Source: Microcyclospora pomicola (lineage: Eukaryota; Ascomycota; Dothideomycetes; Capnodiales). Taken from it: DNA of 64,000 nucleotides. The stretch lies in assembly GCA_002786065.1 (NCBI GenBank), contig NHNY01000001.1:1798001-1862000 (forward strand), given 5' to 3'. Of the stretch, positions 33,321 to 43,742 are shown one piece after another; the first letter of the stretch is position 1, and every line of letters starts with the position of its first letter. Position numbers and translations under genes: made by a program. The notes beneath the pieces were generated by a model. That model saw only the letters and a program-made list of their open reading frames with translations. It did no database searches and was not told where the DNA came from.

Positions 33321-33998
33321 ATGCCTTTCAGAACGCGAGCCCGCGTTAGCCTCTCCTTGCTCGCACAGCACAGTCGGCCTCTACACGCCTTGAACAAACC
33401 CATTCTCACACCTCCAAAACCCACGCCCTTCGTTCCCGATGCGCCAACCTTCCTCACTTTGATTGGCCGGAACATGTCTGCGCATTCATCGAAGATACCA
33501 ACCTGGGAAGCTCTCTTCAGCCTAACCTCATCACAACTCAAAGAAGCCGGCGTGGAACCCGCACGTGCACGAAAATATCTCCTGTGGTGGCGAGAACGGT
33601 TCCGGCATGGTACGATTGGAATCGGAGGCGATTGTGCGCAGGTGAAGGATGGGGTTGCAGAGCTACGGATCACAGAAGTGGAGAGCAAGCGGCCGGCAGA
33701 TGAGAAGGCTACATTGACGAAGAGCGCTGGGCGGAGGAGGGTCGTTGTCAACGTACGGCCAGAGGAGGACGGCAGTGAGAGTCAAGAGGGAACATTGATT
33801 AGCCAAGTGCGGATCGCAAACGGATTCGCCATTGCAGGACGAGGGGTTCAGGCTGTCCAAGGCAAGGCCGGAGCAGCGAGACTAAAGGTGCAGGAAGGAC
33901 TGTGGGAGCAGAAACAGGGACACAAGGTTGATGGAGGAGAACGGAGAAGGGCGGAAGTGCGGTATAAGCGCAAGGTCGCAGAGAAGAGAGCGCGCTAA
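33321..33998 (+). CDS. FYV4: Mitochondrial small ribosomal subunit protein mS41 (IGR motif)
   Basis: This predicts 225 residues from the ATG at 33321. The frame opens six residues earlier, but this ATG starts a good presequence rich in Arg and Ser and free of acids (MPFRTRARVSLSLLAQHSRP). Residues 44-97 hold the IGR family block: FLTLIGRNMS, then WEALFSLTSSQLKEAGVEPARARKYL split by short variable residues, then WWRERFRHG. This block defines Fyv4/mS41 of the mitochondrial small ribosomal subunit. The C-terminal half is basic and lysine-rich, fitting rRNA contact. It is longer than yeast Fyv4 (about 130 residues), as is common in filamentous fungi. Confidence 0.88.
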   Translation: MPFRTRARVSLSLLAQHSRPLHALNKPILTPPKPTPFVPDAPTFLTLIGRNMSAHSSKIPTWEALFSLTSSQLKEAGVEPARARKYLLWWRERFRHGTIGIGGDCAQVKDGVAELRITEVESKRPADEKATLTKSAGRRRVVVNVRPEEDGSESQEGTLISQVRIANGFAIAGRGVQAVQGKAGAARLKVQEGLWEQKQGHKVDGGERRRAEVRYKRKVAEKRAR

Positions 33999-34616
33999 AG
34001 TGCCAATGAAGGTAGCTAGATTGTTCGAATATGTGGTGAGGATAGCTGTAAGATTTCGTGGCCGTCCGGCTCCAACATTGTTGATTGATAAGATATCTGT
34101 CATATCGCCCGATCAGAATTGTCTTGCTATGAGCTGAGAGTGTTCCTCAGGGAATGCTGCTTGTTCTTGAAGCCGGTTGAACCGGGGTCTGTCTGCTTCG
34201 GCACATGAATCGTCCCTAGCAATACGTGTACGTTGGCAGATATGTCCCATTCGCAGTTCAGAGTAGGGCGAGGAGTAACAACAATAGCATACAATATCTG
34301 TATCACGTATCTGCTCGGCGATATCAAAGTAGCTTCAACGACTCGGCGGACGGGACGAAGCCGTACCTGGAAGCTTGGCGGCCAAATTTCCAATGGCACA
34401 TGCAGCACCAAAGCTCCATCTCCCCACGTTGCGGAAGTCCAGCGCCGCGCGCAGGGGAAAAGTATCAGGCACCGACTGGAAGAAGCGGTGGAGGCATCGA
34501 ACTTTGCTATCGCGAGCCGCGAATAGTCAAAAAACCACCTTACCTCAACCCTTTCTCTCCCCTTCTCCTCTCTCTCCTCCCCTCATCCTCCCATCCTCTT
34601 CTGCTCCCACCTCATC
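33999..34616. other. Intergenic with pyrimidine-rich leader
   Basis: No gene is seen. Bases about 34540-34616, just before the C9-methyltransferase ATG, are almost wholly C/T, a common feature of leaders of well-expressed fungal genes. Confidence 0.55.
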
Positions 34617-36342
34617 ATGGCGTTCCAGGCCGGCACCATCGCCGAGGAGTCGTTTGACTTCATCAAGACGCCGACAGCTGTCCAGTCGAAGCCAGAAACA
34701 AACTATGGCGTCCGCACGACTTCGGTGAGTCTGATCGAGCAGCTTGGAATGTTTTGTTGGCAGCGTTACTGACCTCACTGCAGTACCCCAGCATCAAGAA
34801 TGCTCCTCTTCCAGCGGATGGTCCTGCGTAAGTGTGGACGAGTTTTTGGCTCTGAGCCAAAGCTCCTAGAATGCCATAAGATCCCATCCTCTAACCACCT
34901 CTCACAGCTACTTCAACACTCCCGTCCTCCTAGCAGCCCTCGCAATCGTCCCTGCCTACTTCTCCTACAAGGTCGGCGGCGGAATCCTGACATGGATCTT
35001 CCTCGCCATTTTCACCACCATCCCTGTCCTGGCCTTCTTCTGGACAGTCTTCTCCACATTCTCACCCCGTCTCAACGAGAAGGCGCGTCTTCCTGGTGCC
35101 CCGATCGAGCACTATTTGACGTTCAAGAAAGAGAGTGACAAAGCCAAATACCACGGCCGCAGCCGCATCCCAATGGAGACCTTCCATGAGATGTACTTTG
35201 CTGGGGAGGTCGACTTCAACGGAGACTGCTTGGAAGTCATGGAATATCGCCATGACTGGGCCAGCTTCCGATTCACTCTCTCGCTATACTGGTTCTTCTT
35301 GACTGGAATGATGCCAGAGGTCATCATGCACACTCGGTCGCAAGATGAGGAGCAGGTCCGTGACCACTACGACCGTGGTGATGACTTCTACGGTTGGTTC
35401 CTGGGTCCTCGCATGATCTACACTTCTGGTATCATCTCCGACATCAACAAGGAGGAGACGCTCGAGCAAATGCAGGACAACAAGCTTGGCATCGTTTGCG
35501 AGAAGATCGACCTCAAGGCTGGCGAGCGCATGTTGGACATTGGCTGTGGTTGGGGTACCCTCGCCAAATTCGCCTCCGCAAACTACGGCGCACAGGTCAC
35601 CGGAGTCACTCTTGGGCGCAACCAGACTGCCTGGGGAAATGCAGGTCTTCGCCGAGTTGGTGTCCCAGAAGAGCAGAGTAGAATTCTCTGCATGGACTAC
35701 CGCGACATCCCTGTGCCTGAGGGCGGCTGGAACAAGATCACCTGTCTCGAGATGGCTGAGCACGTTGGTGTTCGCTACTTTGGCACCTTCCTGAAGCAGG
35801 TCTACGATATGTTGGAGGATGATGGTGTTTTCTTCCTACAGATTGCTGGTCTGCGCAAGAGCTGGCAGTATGAGGACCTCATCTGGGGTTTGTTCATGAA
35901 CAAGTATATCTTCCCTGGTGCCGATGCTTCCACCCCTCTCGGATTTTTCGTCGACAAGTTGGAAGGTGCTGGATTCGAGGTCAAGAGTGTTGACACTATC
36001 GGCGTTCACTACTCTGCCACTCTCTGGCAATGGTACCGAAACTGGATGGGCAACAAGGAGAAGGTCGTTGCTAAGTATGGCGATAGATGGTTCAGGGTAA
36101 GTGATGCCACGCTTGTCTGCCACTCATCAAAACACTGACAATGCCTGCAGATCTGGGAATACTTCCTTGCTTACAGCACCATCACTTCCCGCCAAGGAGG
36201 TGCAACCTGCTACCAGATTACCCTCGTCAAGAACATCAACTCTACGCACCGTGTTGAGGGCATCCACAACCAGTTTGGTCTCTCTGGTGCCCAAGCAGCC
36301 AGCCATGCTGCTGAGAAATCGACTTTCCCATCCAAGAAATAG
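34617..36342 (+). CDS. MTS1: Sphingolipid C9-methyltransferase
   Basis: Four exons, 34617-34724, 34784-34827, 34908-36096 and 36151-36342, encode 510 residues. The introns are 59, 80 and 54 bases, all GT-AG and keeping frame. The N-terminus has two close membrane spans (PVLLAALAIVPAYFSYKV and ILTWIFLAIFTTIPVLAFFW). The cyclopropane-fatty-acid-synthase-like domain follows with YDRGDDFYGWFLGPRMIYTSG, SAM motif MLDIGCGWGTL (about residue 259) and CLEMAEHVGVRYFGTF. This is the fungal enzyme that adds the C9 methyl branch to the sphingoid base of glucosylceramide at the ER membrane. That product matters for growth, hyphal form and sensitivity to plant defensins. Length and all motifs look complete. 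Confidence 0.94.
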
Positions 36343-38105
36343 ATTCTCGCGTGGCCTGCCGTGGTAGGTATAGCTGTGTGTTGCTCGCTCGCGGCGTGAG
36401 ATGAAACGTCATTCTCAGATCCAGGAACATAGATCCGAAGGAACCATGATTCTGTGTCATGGCGGGAGAAGTAACGAGTGCGCATGCTTCAATGCGGCAT
36501 GATCTGTAGCAAAGAATCACGACATGACTGATAGATGGGGATTGTTCTTGTTAAATCCCGGGCATTTCAGCCATGGAGAATAGATTCGTACGACATCAAA
36601 TGTGTGGGATATAATATGTAGTCGACGAATTTTAACTCCAGAGCTGTTGTACAGTTGTGCTCGAGCTGAACATCGGAAGAAGGAATTGGTGGTGAAGATC
36701 GTCACGTCACGCGAGATGTGAACTACTCGAGAATCAGACATTCCACGGCTCCCTAATTATGCACATGCATCATGAAATAACACCGTGGCTGTACCACCAA
36801 TCAGACATGCATTGCAAGACCGATACTGTCCGAGTAGTTGCGTGCGGCAAGATAAATACGTTTGAGCTCTACCATTAGGATGTCTCATTGATCCGGCTAC
36901 AAGCACCACTGGCTACTCGTCCTGGCCCGCCTAGGCCGTTGATGTTCGATATCGCCCTGAATGACGCATGCCGCAGTATACATACCATCGACAGCATCTC
37001 GCTACCAGGATTGGCCAGGTCAGACGCAACTTGCTGGTTACACGAGTCCCTGCGACCTTGGAATCCTTGTCCCGGAATGTCGACACTTGGCAGAACTGCG
37101 AACATGGGGTGGAACATTCACGAACCAACCTAGCAACTGCTCCCGGAGATCTTCATACTGTACATGATACTGTACATGACCTTGTTCCGGGAATCAGCTC
37201 GTCCGTGGTCGTCAAGTGACGTCCTGCCGCATGCGGAACGCGGTACGAAATCACCGTCGCGGTCGGGGTTCGCTCACCGAGCAGTATATGTCTTTGGCTA
37301 TACGAAACTGCTGGCTTTCGGCGGGACATGCGTCCACGAGCGGGCACTGTCTCCAGTCTCAGGTGACCCACTATCGATGATTGTATGGAATGATCGAAGT
37401 TGCCAGCGAGTATGCTCGACATCGATCTGCGCCTCGGCCGTGTTGCCGGTGAGCTGATCTCGTGAACTACTTCCTCTCGTACCGAGCGGAACACAACATG
37501 CTCAAGCTGTGATCATGTGTAGTATGAGCACTGTCCAAACACAGCGCTTGCACATATCGCACGGCACGCCTGAATGAAGGACCTTCGCTTATTACAGCTT
37601 GGCAGATCACGATAGCTGGCAATCGCGAGCGTGGTGGTCAGACGAGGTATGTGAGATGTTCAAGTCGCACAGCTCGACCGCTGCCGTCCGGTGGCATTCG
37701 CATGCGGTACTGCGGTGATAGCACTCCACATACTGTACGCGGCCCCTGCAGCTCGCCATTGTTCTCCGGGCCTCCCTCAAGACAGATCACTGATCAATGG
37801 GAGTCAGTTGGTAGCTTGCTCCCCGGGATGGTCACCTCCTGTATTCCGTCAGGCGCACGTAGCGATCCCTTGAAACCGGGCCTTCAGGATCCCGGATTGG
37901 CGATTTCACTCTGTCCCGCCTCACAGATACCTGATCAACGATGTGCTACGATTGATTTCAGCTGACTCACATGTAGAAATGAGGTGGGTGTCAGCGTCTT
38001 CACAACAGATACCCTTTCTCTCCTCGTTGAAAGCCTAACTGGTCGAGGACTTTTCACGAGGAACTCGCTTTGATCAACCGGTTCTCGATACACAGATGCG
38101 AGATT
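36343..38105. other. Gene-free stretch of 1.8 kb
   Basis: No credible gene is seen on either strand. Apart from a small direct repeat at 37155-37178, I see no structure. The right end should contain the promoter of the F-box gene. Confidence 0.5.
37155..37178. repeat. 12-base direct repeat, two exact copies
   Basis: ATACTGTACATG occurs twice head to tail without a mismatch. Each unit contains the palindrome TGTACA. No function is known. Confidence 0.6.
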
Positions 38106-40013
38106 ATGGAGTACTCTCGAACCGGAAGAGCCGTCTTACCCATCTCAACCGACTTCTCAGAGAGTAGCGTTCTCCAAAAGCATGAGGCCAGTCGTTGGAA
38201 CGCCAAATTACCGATCGCAACTTTACCGCCTGAGCTACTTGGACGAGTCTTCTCTCTCTTGTCTACGAACAGACAGGATATTGCGGCATGTCGTCAACTC
38301 TGCACAACATTTCGAGAGCATGCAACGCGTTTCCTGATCACCTATGTCACCTTTGCACACCGTCCGGATACTGTCGCACACCTTGACAGTGTGATGAAGC
38401 ATGGATACTTCCGGAAGCATGTCACAGACTTTGTTTTTGACGCGAGCCTGTACGATCCACGCTTGGCCAACGACTGGGAAACCTACGTGGACGCATGTAC
38501 GAACAGCGGAAGGCTACTCTACGATTCCGAGTGGCTGCAGAATGAGTCTAAGCTTCGTCTGTTATGGACAAAGCTCGAGCCATACTCCAAGCACGCGTCC
38601 GCCGCAACAGATCCAACATCTGTACCCTCACAAGCGGTACAAGATGCCCATGTTGAGGCTCTCGATAGAGTGTTCGACACCTTGCGGTCCAGCGTTCATG
38701 AAGGTGGACTTGCCAACGAAAGTGCGATGACAGATCTGAGAGCAGCACTGATAGGCAGCGGATCGAATCAAGTCAGACCAGACACCAGGCGTGACAGCAA
38801 TGATGTTGAGCAGTTCGATAGCCAAGCGGATACCGATGAAGAGGAGATTGAGTCACAGAACTACTTCGATCGTATCTATGGCATGGGATGTCACAAAGGA
38901 TTCCCAGCCTATCATATGGCTCATCGAGTGCAGAAAGACTTTCAGCGAGCTGGCCTACCAGCGAATATGCTTGCGCATGTCTTTTCCAGGTTTCCAAAGC
39001 TGAGAAGGGTAGTCTTTACGGATTTCCGACAACATGCACTGGAGGAAGATGGCTATGACGATTGTTGCCGAAGACGGTTTGGTCACCTAACCTTGGAACC
39101 ACAACACCTCTGCCAATGCGAGAAAATCTGGGGTGGCTTTCACTTACTCGTGAATGCCATTGCTACTGCTCCATCGACCTCAATCAGATTGTTATCTGTA
39201 GGGAGTAGTACTCTCGAGTACTGCACGGGATCTTGCTTGTGCGGAGTCGCGGCGCAACAGCCAGCTCGTGTACCTCGAGCATGGCCCCTGAACCTTTTTG
39301 ATGATCTTGGCGAACTCGGTTGGCAAAATAGCATAAAAGTGTTTGCGGAGCTTCGGCAGCTTGAACTGGACTTTTCTATACATACGACGTTACGCAAGGA
39401 ACTGGATAAGCCATACTCGGAGAGTCTTTCGGCTGGTCTGCTCACATTCGGTAGCTTACTGTCCGTGTGCACCACAAACCTCACTCATCTTGAGCTGGGC
39501 GCCGCGCGGTTGACGCAACATGATCGTGCCAACAGCGACTATCATGTCCCTCGCCAGGGCTCACATAGCGTTTTCAGCACCTTACTGGCCCCTCTCCGCT
39601 TCCAACAACTCAAACACCTTGACCTCCGAGGATGGGTATTGAACTGCGCCGAGCTGAAACGATTCCTCATAGCCCACGACTTCAGTCTCCAAACCGTGCG
39701 TCTGCTCTATAACGTTCTCGTGGGCAACTCGCTCGAGCTCGCACGATGGGCAGGCAATCACCTGCACCTCCGCGGCATCGAGCTTCGAAACTGGCCAGAC
39801 GCAACCCCTTCCCCGGCACAATCCGAGTCGTCGCCATCCGCACGGAGCGCACAAGACATCACCGATGAGCAGATGGAGGCGATCTGGCTGGCCGGTCGAT
39901 CGAATGACCTCGACCACATCTCGGCGACCAAGACATTGAACGTGCTGGACGAGGACTCGCCGGAAGAGCGCGAGCGAATGCGCACGAGGATACGGATGGC
40001 CGGAGTTACGTGA
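38106..40013 (+). CDS. F-box protein
   Basis: This predicts 635 residues from the ATG at 38106. The frame upstream opens only with TTG. Residues about 35-70 form an F-box: LPPELLGRVFSLLSTNR, then CRQLCTTFREHA. The rest is long, with leucine-rich stretches near the C-terminus (LKHLDLRGWVLNCAELKRFL and LELGAARL) that may form a leucine-rich-repeat-like substrate surface. Two cysteine clusters (CCRRRF and CQCEKI; CTGSCLCGV) lie in the middle. F-box proteins link substrates to SCF ubiquitin ligases through Skp1. The target is unknown. There are no introns, and the gene is convergent with the MFS gene. Confidence 0.85.
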   Translation: MEYSRTGRAVLPISTDFSESSVLQKHEASRWNAKLPIATLPPELLGRVFSLLSTNRQDIAACRQLCTTFREHATRFLITYVTFAHRPDTVAHLDSVMKHGYFRKHVTDFVFDASLYDPRLANDWETYVDACTNSGRLLYDSEWLQNESKLRLLWTKLEPYSKHASAATDPTSVPSQAVQDAHVEALDRVFDTLRSSVHEGGLANESAMTDLRAALIGSGSNQVRPDTRRDSNDVEQFDSQADTDEEEIESQNYFDRIYGMGCHKGFPAYHMAHRVQKDFQRAGLPANMLAHVFSRFPKLRRVVFTDFRQHALEEDGYDDCCRRRFGHLTLEPQHLCQCEKIWGGFHLLVNAIATAPSTSIRLLSVGSSTLEYCTGSCLCGVAAQQPARVPRAWPLNLFDDLGELGWQNSIKVFAELRQLELDFSIHTTLRKELDKPYSESLSAGLLTFGSLLSVCTTNLTHLELGAARLTQHDRANSDYHVPRQGSHSVFSTLLAPLRFQQLKHLDLRGWVLNCAELKRFLIAHDFSLQTVRLLYNVLVGNSLELARWAGNHLHLRGIELRNWPDATPSPAQSESSPSARSAQDITDEQMEAIWLAGRSNDLDHISATKTLNVLDEDSPEERERMRTRIRMAGVT

Positions 40014-40677
40014 AAACTGCAGGATTGAAGCGTTTCACATCTGGTGCCTGATCATCCTGATACATCCATGCTGAAGTCATCGGTCTCCGGGACGCGGGAG
40101 ACACTGTGCATGCGTCATAAAGCATCCGGCCGAACATTGGTCTCACGAATCGGGCATCACGATCGATCGTCGCGGCAATACCTCGCCGGCGAGCGAGACA
40201 GACGAGAAGGGGAGAATCACGGGCGAAAGCTGCGGTCCCGTTCGTCGTCCTGCCACGCTCAAGACATGCTACTCAGGAGAACAAAAGTGCCACATTGATC
40301 CAGGGAACACAGGCACACACGCGCGGTACAAGTTTGCACTCTGCCTTTCGTCCGAGATACCACACCAGTGTGCAATGTACGCTCTGTACAATACGAACAA
40401 GCTTCTACACAGCAAAAGGGTACGCTTGTGATCACGTGTCGTGAAAAGGACTTGATAGTAGTATCGGCATTCATAAGGTACAAGTGGTAATATAAGGGTA
40501 CTGGCCGAGGAGCGGCAGGAGACCGCCTAGATGCGTACAACTAGCCTTGCAAGAGGAGTCGTCGCGACGGCAGCCCATGTACTCGTCCCATCCCACGCCA
40601 TCCATCATGAAGATCGTCCCATTCATAACTCCCACGCAGCAGAACCTCTACCATACAACCGACCATGCCCTGCACAC
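40014..40677. other. Convergent 3' spacer
   Basis: About 660 bases between the F-box stop (plus) and the MFS stop (minus). No gene is seen. Confidence 0.4.
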
Positions 40678-43049
40678 CTATGAGCTGCGACGACCCATCG
40701 GCTCGAAGGGGAAGCACGCAGCGATAATCGCCATGACAATGTACAGAGCCGCGCAGACGTAGATCGGCGCGGCGGTGGCTGTGTTGGCGGCGGCGGCGAC
40801 GCCGGCCGAGACCATGCCCATGATGCGATTGCAGCCGATAGCGATGCCGTTGCCGGTGCCGCGGTGCGCGGAGGGCAGGACTTCGGGCGTGTAGGCGTAG
40901 AGCGTGCCGTAGTAGATGTTCTAGAGAGGGGGAAAGAGGTTAGGAGCTGGACAGAGGGGGGAAGGTGAGGTGTGGAAAGGGCGAGGGGCAAGGGGCGCCT
41001 AGGCAGTCCAGATGTTCGGTTGCGGTCGGTGGCGAGAGGAGGTGGCTATTGTCTTCCAGCGTTCGGTTCATAGCATTACGATTTGGGTTGTTGTCGTTGA
41101 GACTAGATATGTGCATGCGCAGTTCATAGATGATCTCGGTGCTTTTGAAGGTTTTGCGACGATATATAGGACTGCTGCTCTAGAGGCTGTCGCATTCCGT
41201 GTAGATATGTCGGCTTTCACATACAGATGGTCATTTCGCAACGTGGCTCTGTGCTATATTGAGCCACGAGAACCGTTCTGCTTGCAATGTGTCGTGGTGT
41301 CCTGGATCCTATGAGGTGCGTTGGGAACACGGTTCGAGGTCGTGGCTCCAGTCTGTAGGGATGTATAGATTTGCGAGCATCACTGAACCGACGAGCTTGT
41401 ATGCCGTCTCTGCTGTCGAAAGCGCGCTTAAAACATTGCTTGCAGCAACGCGGTGATAGGCCGACCACCCAGACAAGGCAATTCACGTGTCGCGATCGAA
41501 TTGGTCCGGCATCGTTGGCACATTTGGTCCAGTAGATTTCCTGTCCAGACGGAACGATCACGGCTTGACGCCTACTCGAGCACGCTTGGAAAAGCCATTC
41601 ATAGCGTAGTATGTTGGAATACATGCATATATCCTGCTCGAGACTGCCTGCGGCGAGGAGGAAGAGGGAAAGAAATGGGGGACTTACCAGACAAAAGCTG
41701 ATCGCACAGTTAAAGCCAAGGTTCTGAGCCTCGGTCCTCACGGCCGTGTAGGCAAAGAAGAATGCCATGGTCAAGATCGCACCGATGATCATTGTTCCTC
41801 GGCGACCCCAGAAAAACTTACTCCGGCACATCAAGCCGGCCAGGATGGGCGATGGGATCGAACACACGTTCGTGATTGCGTAGTTGCGCCATGTGATATA
41901 GTCAGAGCCGGCGCCGGTCTGCGCTCCACGGGATTTGAGGTAGTATGGGAGGAAGACGTTGTACAGCGGGTATGCAAGCCCTATCAGCGTCCATGAAAGC
42001 CAGATGAGACTGGTGGAAAGTGCAATCTTCCTTGTCGCAAAAAGCCCTGCGAGATGGACTCCAACCTCGGAGAAAGAGAAGCGCTTCTTGGCATGCGCAT
42101 TGATCGAACCGCGTCGACCGCCTTCGACACCGTTCGTGACACCCAATGCCGACAGACGCTCGATGGTGAGACTGCAAGGGCGGTGGTATTTGTTCGCAAT
42201 CCATTGCAATGTCTCCACGACCTCCTCATCACGACCCATACCCAGCAGATACTTGGGCGTCTCTTTGAGGCGGATTACGGTGATGCGCAGGATAGACATG
42301 ACGAAAACAAGGGCACCGCACGAGAACCAGATGTATCGCCAGCCGGGGTTGGTTTGCCAATTGCAAGGGACACCAGTCTCTGATGGAACACCGGGGCAAG
42401 AGTAGTTTGGCAAGAATGCCCAGGCAAACAGGCCTGCGATCAGCTGACCCAGGCCCCACCAAGCAGCCATGAGGGTAAGGAGCCATTGGTCTTGAGAAGG
42501 AAGGTACTCCAAGAACACAGTGGTGTCGAGGACGAGGTTGCCGCCCGAGCCGAACGCCGCGAGACTGACGAAGAGACCCAGGACTATCCAGTTCGGACTC
42601 GCACCCGCGATAATGCAGAAGACCGACGAAAGCAGGAGTGAGATGTTGAACGCGTACTTCCTGCCGATAACATCTGCGGACAAGCCCCAGAACAACGCAC
42701 CAACCAGCATGCCGACGTATGCAGCAATCGTCAAGCCGTACTGGAACCCGGGCTGAAACTCATATCCAGCATTCATGGCGATGATGGACTGGATGAGCAG
42801 GATCAGAGAGTCCACCGCATATCCAAAGCCATTGAGCACAAAGAGCTTCCACGTGTACGGTGTCATGCCAATCTCGTCGATCGTGTTGTTGATCAGGTGC
42901 ATCTTCGCGTTCAAAACCGGATCCAAATGCTCTTGACCCAAGACGTCGCCCTTGACGAGGAGACTATCATCGTCGCTGTGGTATTGCGGAGGCTGATCTC
43001 CAGCATCATCAAGAGGCTTTTCGCCCTGGAAGCTGGCGCGTTTCGACAT
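40678..43049 (-). CDS. MFS transporter, sugar/SV2-like, with one long intron
   Basis: On the minus strand, exon 1 is 43049-41688 and exon 2 is 40920-40678, giving 534 residues. The intron has a perfect GTAAGT donor and a CTAAC...CTCTAG end, and is in phase 0. Joining yields CAISFCL followed by NIYYGTLYAYTPEVLPSAHRG, which fits the conserved MFS helix 11 region. Exon 1 has a polar 60-residue N-terminus, then helices with the family motif LSADVIGRKYAF after helix 2. The fold and the TPEVLPSAHRGTG motif fit the sugar/SV2-like group of proton-linked importers. The substrate is unknown. Reading on past the donor stays open to 41217, which would replace the last two helices with unrelated sequence. 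The gene is divergent from a regulator-like gene. Confidence 0.9.
40921..41687 (-). other. Unusually long intron of the MFS gene
   Basis: At 767 bases it is about ten times longer than every other intron I could define in this window (54-80 bases). The donor and acceptor are strong. The minus-strand frame stays open for 157 codons into it, and a 100-codon ATG frame runs on the plus strand at 41012-41314. A perfect hairpin lies at 41242-41268. Confidence 0.75.
41242..41268. repeat. Perfect 8-bp inverted repeat, 11-base loop
   Basis: CGTGGCTC and GAGCCACG flank an 11-base AT-rich loop, inside the long MFS intron. It would form a stable hairpin in either RNA strand. Confidence 0.7.
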
Positions 43050-43742
43050 GATCCAAGGTCGACTCAGCTATCGCTGAATCGTAGGAGGGGACTGGATCGC
43101 CAAAGAGAGCGGTGGTGAGTCTACCGCAGAAGAAAACGCGACACTGATGAAGAGAATGAAGAAGACAACTCCGCACGGCGAGACCAAGGAATAAAAGCTG
43201 GGCGGGAGACCTGCCCCGCCAGCTCTGTGTGTTCCCATTCAGCTTTGATCTCGTTGGTGCGCAGTCTGTGGTGGCGCTGAGTTAGTCTTCATCCTTCGCC
43301 GACGTTGGGTGGGCACGTGGTCGATCATTTCGCAATAATCTTCCTCAACCGCGCACGAGCGCAGAGATCCGCGGACTCGGCAATTGACGAAGCCAGATCC
43401 AATGTGCTACGGTGCGCAATGTGTCTTCGAGATGTGAGGAGTATCCTCTGGCACCCAGACGTTGCTTGGTCATGGTAGTAGCTAATGGAACCTACTTTTC
43501 GATCAGCGAGTGGTAGCCGCAAACCGACAAGGTTGAAGATAGGCAGGGTCGGCCGCGGCTATCCGTGCCGATTCGCTGGGTCACAGCTTAGCATGCTACT
43601 CCATTAGGCAAGTAGGCTTGAAGCATGTCATTACAGTGGATGGAATAATGCGCCGTCCCCTGTCATGTCGCAAAGCTATCCGCTGCACACATCAGCAGCC
43701 ATGGTCACAGGTGCACTCGTCTGAGGTCAGTCTTGATTTCCG
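43050..43742. promoter_or_regulatory. Divergent region between MFS and regulator-like gene
   Basis: This 693-base spacer lies between two start codons. At 43550-43565 the sequence reads CGG, ten bases, then CCG, the inverted-half-site layout bound by many Zn2Cys6 dimers. Such sites also occur by chance, so this is suggestive only. Confidence 0.4.
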
